From assembly GCA_036936605.1 (NCBI GenBank), contig JAUPFV010000001.1, positions 76,403,910-76,467,909 of the forward strand: DNA of 64,000 bases, given 5' to 3'. This DNA comes from Limnanthes douglasii subsp. nivea (lineage: Eukaryota > Streptophyta > Magnoliopsida > Brassicales > Limnanthaceae). The notes below the pieces were generated by a model. That model was given only the letters and a program-made list of their open reading frames with translations, searched no databases and was not told the DNA's origin. Position 1 is the stretch's first letter. Every line of letters begins with the position of its first letter. A program made the position numbers and the translations under genes. Below, in pieces: positions 57,770-64,000 of this stretch.

Positions 57770-60737
57770 ATGTTTACAGCGAGGAACGCTCTGATCAAAG
57801 GCGGGTGGCTTAACCTTTCTGAGTTAGAGAAGGCTAAAAAAGTCGAAAGAGAAAGACGAATTGCGGCAGGGTTACCCACTTCGCCTGTTGATAGACCAAT
57901 CACCTCTGCCACAGAGTCAGATCAAGGCTCCTCTTCTTCTAAAGGCACCAAGCCTAGAAAACTATTTCAAACCAATCTCTCCCCCATTATCTCTGGTTCC
58001 TTAGTTCAGGAATCGGAACCTGTTGTCGAGCCATGAGTTACAGTCACTAGCCTCAAAAAACCCTCACCCTTTATAGAAATGGGGTCGGATACGGAGCACT
58101 CCCCTCAGAAGCTAGTTGATAGGAGGAAAGACCGGTTAGTTAAAGGCCAAGGGTCTAAAAACACTCCCTCAAAGTCGGGGGCAAAAGACAGTAGCACCGG
58201 GTCAGAGGTGCCTATTAGAGCCCCCAAGGACAGACTGTCCGGTCCGGAGGGCACCAGTCCAAGTCTTCAAAGAGAAGCACCTGCTCCGGATACTCTACCG
58301 GAGGCCAGAAACCAAAAGAACACAGAGGCCCAGCAGTCCGGAGACAAAGCTGAGTCAAGTTTGAACCCTCCCCCCACTACTGCTGTTGAAAACCCTTCAA
58401 CAATTATGGAGGAAGTGATGGAGGACTCTGTTGAAGAGGCTCCATTTGAGTCTGAGCCCTCCGGCCAGACCAGTAGTGCAATAGTTTCCAAGAAGGACAA
58501 AGGAAAAGAAAAATTGTATTTGAGGCATCCGGATCTGCCGGAGAGCCTCGAGGGAAGAGTGGGGCCTTGTTTTCACAAGGTCGGCGTTAATTACCTCCTC
58601 GCCCTGCAGAAAATCAACTACACGTTCATCCACACAGCTGAGCTAGGCCGGATGCGTACGAAGTGGGGAATACCGGAGAACGTGAAGATCAGGATCCCCA
58701 TACACCCGGAGACTCCTATGGACTGCAAATTGAGTGAAGTTGTCATCTTCACTGAGCTATTCAATTGGGGACTTAGACTCCTCTTAGACCCTGAAATTGT
58801 CAGATACTTCTATCTGATAAAGCTTTGCCCGAGCCAACTAAGCCCTAACGCCTGGTATACCCTTATGGCCTACATCATGGCTTCAAGGCTCTCCGGGATT
58901 CCTCTGCCAATGGAGAAGTTTGCTGTTGTGGCCAGTCTGTGCAGAAACCCCAACATCCCCTTTTACCATTTCAATATGGGGGATGATTTCAAGGTTGTGG
59001 ATGATTTGCTAGAGGCGGAGAGGAATTGGAGGACTCAGTTCCTGTTCGTCAGTGGAGCTTGGGAGAATAGAAGAAAAATCAAGTCCGGAGAGAACCCAAG
59101 CCTTCTCAGAAGCAGGTGGAGGAGTGATTGTAAGTCTTCCATTTTATACTTTTGTTTCTTTCTTTTTTTCTTTTTTAAAGTAGTTCGAACTAATGGGTCT
59201 CACTTTTGCCTTGGCAGTACTGCCCAAGGAGTTCAGTGACTATCAGAAAGCCGGGCAGGCTACTTGCTCCAAGATCAATGCTTGGACTGCTGAGAAGTGG
59301 GGGAACCGATTCCATGCTACTTTTACCAGTGGCAACTTGGCAAGGTCTCACTTGTGGAACACCACACGTCGGGGAGACTTGACTTGGGAGGAGCTCACCA
59401 CTCAGCCTCCTCCAGACGTTGTGCTTAAGAGGACCCATGAACTAGATGAGATACTCTTCCTACCAGGCCGGGCCAAAGCCTCGAGCAAGATGAAAGGCAA
59501 GAAGAAGAAGGGCAAGAAGGTGGTGGGTGGTGCTAACCTTGCTGATGCAGAGAAGGATGCTCCAATAGACCCGGAGGGGCCAGCCCAGAGCCAAATCGAT
59601 GCTGCTCTCTTGGAAGTGGTGGAGAAAGAGACTGAAAAGCAAGAAGCGAACCTCCCAAAACCTCCAAGGGCTTCCAAGAGAAATCGTAAACAGGGAAGCG
59701 AAAGCACAGACCGGGAGGCCAAGAAGAAGAAGACTTCTAAGGGAGACGAGCTTTCTCTCCGGGCTCCAGAGCCTTCTCTCCAAGCTGATCCTACTGACCC
59801 AACGCATGTCGAGGAGATTCCGGGTGACTTTCATACCGATGAGGTTGAGGGGGGAGATATCAATATTGATGGAGTAGACATCACCGGTCTTGGTGAGCTT
59901 GGTGAATACTTCCTCAATCTTCCCAGAGATGACTTTGCGGGGCCTTACCTTCCTCCGAGCACCTCCAACACGGTCACTTTTAATGGTAAGACCTTTATCG
60001 TTTCTAGTGAAAGGGACGTCATAGCCCACTCTTTGTTAAGCAACGTTCAGCCTGTACTTGTGTTGGAGAAACAAGTCCGAAACCAGGCCGATATCATCAA
60101 AGATCTCAAGTCTGACAAAGAGAGGCTGTCCGATGACCTTCCCACTGCCACTTCCAATGCTTCCATTTTAAAGAAGGAAACCGAGGAGTTGAAGAGAAAG
60201 CAAGAGGCAAGCACCACAAAAGTCTCCACTTTAGAGGACACCATTAGAGAGCTCCGGGAGAAGCTGTCCGATCTGGAGAAAGACCTTACCACCTCAAAGG
60301 GAGAATCCAAAGCCAAGGATCAAATCATCACCAACCTGACCAATGACAAAATCTCTCTTGAGAATACAGTGTCCAAGGTTGTCGAGGAGAAAGCTACTTT
60401 GCTAAAGGAGCAGGAGGCCAAGATTCAAGCCAAGATTAACGCTTATGCCACCAGAATGATCGACAGCCAAGAGGAAATGTACGCCAAGGTGAGGTCTGAC
60501 ATGGTTCTACTCTTCCACGAAAAGTTTTCGAAGAGGAACCTAGGGGACTTATGGCTTCATGTTGAGTCTGACGATCTCCCGTATCATACAATGGCTGATG
60601 GAGACTTGCATGGTTATTCTAGCGCTTCCTCATCCGAAGACGAAGAACGTACCGGAGAGAGCCCAGACAAGGAGAAAAATGATCCTAAGGGAAAGAAGGT
60701 AGACGAAGCTGAGCCATCTTCAAAGGCTCAGTCTTAA
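57770..60737 (+). pseudogene. Tat-B antisense accessory gene (spliced, 959 codons, one stop)
   Basis: Exon 1 is 57770-59129 and exon 2 is 59218-60737. The phase-1 intron (GTAAGT...GGCAG) lies at the same protein position as in Tat-A. The N-terminus is polar and low in complexity. The conserved core (about 275-450) has WGIPENVKIRIP, LFNWGLRLLLDPEIV and LCPSQLSPNAW. After the junction comes W-T-A-E-K-W-G-N-R-F...NLARSHLW. Then follow a Lys-rich segment (about 604-630, NLS-like), an acidic stretch, and a coiled coil of about 140 residues (736-875) before an acidic tail. The core resembles PF04195 (putative gypsy type transposon, from memory). The only break seen is TGA at 58034-58036, and the frame is open on both sides. 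Function unknown. A nuclear or DNA-associated role is inference from the basic segment. Confidence 0.8.
59130..59217 (+). other. Intron of the Tat-B antisense gene
   Basis: 88 bp, donor T|GTAAGTCT, T-rich tract, acceptor CTTGGCAG|TA, phase 1. A competing ORF reading starts at an ATG inside the intron (59193), but the spliced reading aligns with Tat-A on both sides. Confidence 0.8.
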
Positions 60738-61209
60738 TTTATAAACTACTTTTTACTCTTTATTCAGACTAAAGTCCTTGGAAGGCCAAGGCATTCTTTT
60801 TGTAATCGTATTCGGCAACTGACCGAATAGGTTTTCTGTTCTGTTTTTGACAATTTGAAAAGTCCTTGGAAGGCCAAGGCACTTTAAGTTATTTTAATGA
60901 ATATCTTTGTTTCATGCAATTCTCATCTTCTTTCATAGTCTGTTCCAATTTTTTTGGTTAGAGTTTAAATAGCCTTTAGTTATTTCATAGTGAGAGTGTT
61001 TAAGTTCTCCGGCTAGAGTTTAAATAACCCTTAGTTATTTCAATCCGGATAGTGTGACAAAGGAAAAAACTTAAAACACTTGGAAATTTTTTAAGAAGGC
61101 ATCAAATTTTATTCAAAAGCCCGAACACCTCATTAAAACCTCCCCGTGCCACCAGGGAGGAAAGAGTATGCCCCCAAATATTTACATGGATGTTTAAACA
61201 AGTAAATAT
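60738..61209. repeat. Convergent 3' region with two pairs of direct repeats
   Basis: It lies between the antisense gene stop and the pol stop, where the two opposite transcripts would end. AGTCCTTGGAAGGCCAAGGC occurs twice (about 60772 and 60860) and includes complementary arms CCTTGG/CCAAGG. A second pair, TAGAGTTTAAATARCC...TTAGTTATTTCA, starts near 60959 and 61013. The repeats could mark 3' ends or hairpins; no function is shown. Confidence 0.6.
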
Positions 61210-62241
61210 TTACACATGATACTCCAAGTACATCCGGAGATGCTCGATATTCCAAGGATGAGTCAAAACTCTTCCATCTTTGTCTTCCAACCAATATTTT
61301 CCAGGTTTAATTCTTTCAACAACCATATACGGACCTTCCCAAGTTGGGGCCAACTTTCCGAACAGCTTTTCTTTAGTGTGTAAGAAGACTTTCCTTAATA
61401 CCTTGTCCCCCGGTTGGAAATCTCTTTTTTTAACTTTAGAAGCAAACCTGCTTCTCATCAAACCCTAATAGTGTGCAACTCTAAGGTGAGCTTTAACTCG
61501 TCTTTCTTCTACCAAATCAAGTTGACCTCTGATTGCCACCTCGTTAGCGTGTTCGGAGAAGTTGTGAACACGAAATGAAGGGAGAGTTGCTTCTATGGGA
61601 GCTACTGCATCCATCCCATAGACCAAAGCAAAAGGTGACTCTTGTGTTGCAGCCTCAGGTGTTGTCCAGTAAGCCCACAAGACCTCTTGTAAATAACTAG
61701 GCCACTTCCCAGCAGCCCCTTCCGAATTCTTCTTTAAACCGGACAGTATAGTTCTATTAGCTACTTCAACTTGCCCATTTTCTTGTGGGTGGAAAGGTGA
61801 AGAGAAACAATGTTGTATACCCCTTGAGGTACAAAAGCTCTCCATTTCCCTATTGTCGAACTGCGGCCCGTTGTCTGTTGTTATCTTTTGTGGAACACCA
61901 AATCTGCAACACATGTTGGATAAAATGAATTTTATAACAGCTTTTGATGTGGTTCCTGCTAGAGGGGCTGCTTCAATCCACTTCGAAAAGTAGTCTATGG
62001 CCACAATTATAGTTTTGCGTCCTCCGGACGCCACAGGGAGAGGCCCTACTAAATCCAATCCCCATCGAGCAAAAGGAATAGGCTCAGAAATTGATTCTAA
62101 AGGAATGGCTGGGACATGAATTTCATTGTTGTACCTCTGGCATGGGTCACACCTTCTTACCAATTCCTTAGCATCTTTCATGATAGATGGCCAATAGTAT
62201 CCGGCCAGTAAAACTCTTCTTGTTAAGCCCTGAATCCACAA
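61210..62241 (-). pseudogene. Tat-B integrase
   Basis: This is the enzyme that would insert the element's DNA copy. The zinc-binding part (H-x-G pair at the end of the previous frame, C-D-P-C-Q-R-Y here) is followed by the core with ARWGLDLVGPLP (first Asp), TTDNGPQFD (second Asp) and HPQENGQVEVANR (catalytic Glu). The C-terminal domain has LRKVFLHTKEK and LAPTWEGPYMV. Lesions: a frameshift joins it to the RNase H frame in the overlap 62223-62241, and an in-frame TAG (61465-61463) precedes the C-terminal part. Tat-A lacks this whole domain. Confidence 0.88.
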
Positions 62242-64000
62242 TGGGATGATCCCTCACAATCATGCAATTCGGAGAGGACTACTTGAGACTCTTCATCCCC
62301 CAAACAGCGCATGAGAGGTTTACTGTAAGATTTTTTATACAACACTTCTCTCAATATGATGAAACCACGAGCCTTGTGTTTCAATGTTCTGGCTAGTGAC
62401 TTATCCGGAGGCACGATACCATCGAAGAGATATTGCAGGAGAGGAAACCTCCAGTCTTGAGGTTGTTTCACTTGCACTTCAAAAATTTCCTCTTCTTTAT
62501 CCATATTAAGTTGAATGGAAGGGCTTTCCAGCACATGGATCCATGGATATGACTCCGTATATGCTATGGTTGCTAATGAGTCTGCTAGCTCATTTTCTGC
62601 CCGGGGTATGTGCTCATACACAACACCTTTAAACTTGAGTGCTTCATTTTTAAGTAGGAGTAAATATTTCACAAGCTGCTCATTTTTAGCCTCAGACTGG
62701 CCTTGAGCATGGTGGATAAGAAGCTGGGAGTCACTTAGTAGCCTGACCCTCTTAGCCCCACAAATGTAGGCTAACTTTAAACCAGCTATAGCTGCTTCGT
62801 ATTCAGACTCATTACTAGATGCTCTGAAAGCAAAACAAATAGCCTGGTACATCTTGTCTCCATATGGAGAAGTTAAACACACCCCTGCACCACATCCCAT
62901 AGTGCTAGATCCACCATCTGTTCGGATGACCCATACCTTTTTATCTTTTATGTCAGTAGTTTGCTCCGAATCCCCGTCGGAGTGAAATTCAACCAAAAAG
63001 TCTGCCACAGCTTGAGCCTTGACTGCTGTTCGAGGAGCAAAGTCTATGTCAAAGTCCCCCAACTCTACTGACCACTTAGTCATCCTGCTTGAAATGTCTG
63101 CCTTTTGGAGGACATTCTTCAGGGGAAAAGAAGTCCGGACGATGATGGGATGAGCTTGGAAATAAGGCCTCATCTTCCTGGCATCTATCACCAGGGCTAA
63201 TGCTAATTTTTCGAGTTTCAAGTAACGCCTTTCTGCATCTATCAAACTTTTGCTGATGTAGTATACTGGATGGGGATGACCATCGATCTCTCTCACCAAT
63301 ACAGCACTGATGGCACAACTTGAAACTGCCAAATATATGAAGAGTGTCTCCCCATCAACTGGTTTAAAAAAAGTTTTGGGGGAGGACAGGTGCTTCTTGA
63401 TCTCATTGAAAGCCTCATCACACTGTGGGGTCCAATCGAATCCATTTGCATCCTTCAAGGTTTGAAAGAAGGGGGCACACCTGTCCGAAGACCTCGAGAT
63501 AAATCTGTTTAAGGCAGCCAATCTCCCCGTTAACCGATATAATTCTTTAATATTCTGAGGAGGCTCCATTTGGAATAGAGCATTAAGTTGGTCCGGATCG
63601 GGTTGTATCCCATGCTCACTTATAATATAACCTAGAAACTTTCCGGACTGTACTCCGAACACGCATTTTTCTGGGTTTAACTTTAAATTCACTTTTACCA
63701 AGTTGGCAAAAGTTTCTTGGAGATCAGACAAGTGCAATTGCTCGTCCACACTCTTCACCATCATGTCATCGATGTATACTTCCATATTTCTTCCAATCTG
63801 ATCAGCAAAAGCCTTGTTTACTAACCTTTGATAAGTAGCCCCAGCATTTTTCAACCCAAACGGCATTACCTTATAGCAATGGAGACCTCTGTCAGTGACA
63901 AATGTGGTATGCTATTGATCCTTCGGATCCACTTGAATCTGATTGTATCCGGAGAAGGCGTCCATAAAGGACGGCAGCTTGTTCCCAGAGGTGGAATCTA
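62223..64000 (-). pseudogene. Tat-B RT, RNase H and second RNase H (partial)
   Basis: The RT enters from the right edge (GYNQI region). An in-frame TAG near 63914 follows, then 547 open codons: MPFGLKNAGATYQ, catalytic YIDDMM, LTGRLAALNRFISRSS, RT-linked RNase H (IYLAVSSCAISAVLV), and the second RNase H (VIRTDGGSS, NESEYEAAIAG, DSQLLIH, RAENELADSLA). Next comes the linker leading to the integrase HHCC motif. The LTGRLAALNRF segment shows the Arg codon that became TGA in Tat-A. The double RNase H supports Tat-lineage placement. Apart from the TAG and the frameshift into integrase this part is well kept. Confidence 0.9.

Larger units (their letters stand above)
56955..64000 (-). mobile_element. 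Tat-B, second Tat-type Ty3/gypsy element with antisense gene (cut by right edge)
   Basis: The same plan as Tat-A: minus-strand pol (64000-61210, with integrase) and a plus-strand antisense gene (57770-60737) between pol and the 3' LTR. It belongs to a different family: RT, RNase H and antisense proteins are related to Tat-A but clearly diverged at DNA level. It is rich in TCCGGA words where Tat-A is rich in TTCGAA. Gag, 5' LTR and PBS are beyond the window, so LTR age and target duplication cannot be read. Confidence 0.85.

Noticed and set aside
59193..59217. Start of Tat-B antisense exon 2 ORF at an ATG inside the intron
   Set aside because: The spliced reading keeps frame and aligns with Tat-A across the junction. 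The intronic ATG codons do not align.
59460..60029. Minus-strand 189-codon ORF opposite Tat-B antisense exon 2
   Set aside because: It is in the sense direction of the element but has no pol or gag motif. The opposite strand has the conserved protein.

Overview
This is a plant nuclear window, almost certainly from a eudicot. It holds only two host genes, both in light signalling: a complete four-exon phytochrome C gene (PHYC, 36477-41493) and a FAR1-RELATED SEQUENCE 10-type gene (FRS10, 48879-51429). Both have spliced, in-frame structures and look functional. The rest is AT-rich intergenic DNA and transposable elements of several ages, as in gene-poor or pericentromeric plant DNA. The species cannot be named from the sequence. 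Legumes and poplar are unlikely because, as I recall, they lack PHYC.

Layout. 1-3160: L1-type LINE-A on the minus strand, running off the left edge. About 3390-19023: related LINE-B on the plus strand, split by a nested Ty3/gypsy element (Tat-A, 7214-16011, TTATT target duplications, LTRs about 0.9% different). 19024-30650: AT-rich DNA with a LINE tail (21008-22215), a MULE/FAR1-like fragment, a plant-mobile-domain (PMD) relic, TA microsatellites and a 90-bp minisatellite. 30677-34938: short Ty1/copia element with ACCAA duplications, most of gag missing. 35336-35545: tRNA-derived SINE with a 9-bp duplication. 35555-41500: PHYC. About 42960-44560: second PMD relic. 47100-51430: FRS10. 52029-52837: copia RT/RNase H remnant. 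53760-56660: decayed gypsy element. About 56955 to the right edge: a second Tat-type element (Tat-B), minus strand, truncated by the window.

Most notable system: Tat-A and Tat-B have minus-strand gag-pol, and each also has a long gene on the opposite strand between pol and the 3' LTR. The two antisense proteins share a core of about 170 residues and a block just past a splice junction. Both genes have one intron at the homologous position in phase 1 (211 bp in Tat-A, 88 bp in Tat-B), and each has a TATA-like box upstream of its start. This points to a conserved, separately transcribed and spliced antisense accessory gene. Tat-A has also lost its integrase and the end of this gene through one internal deletion.

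The two host genes are linked (about 7.4 kb apart, same strand). PHYC is a red/far-red photoreceptor and FRS10 belongs to the transposase-derived FHY3/FAR1 transcription-factor family, whose founding members act in phytochrome A signalling.
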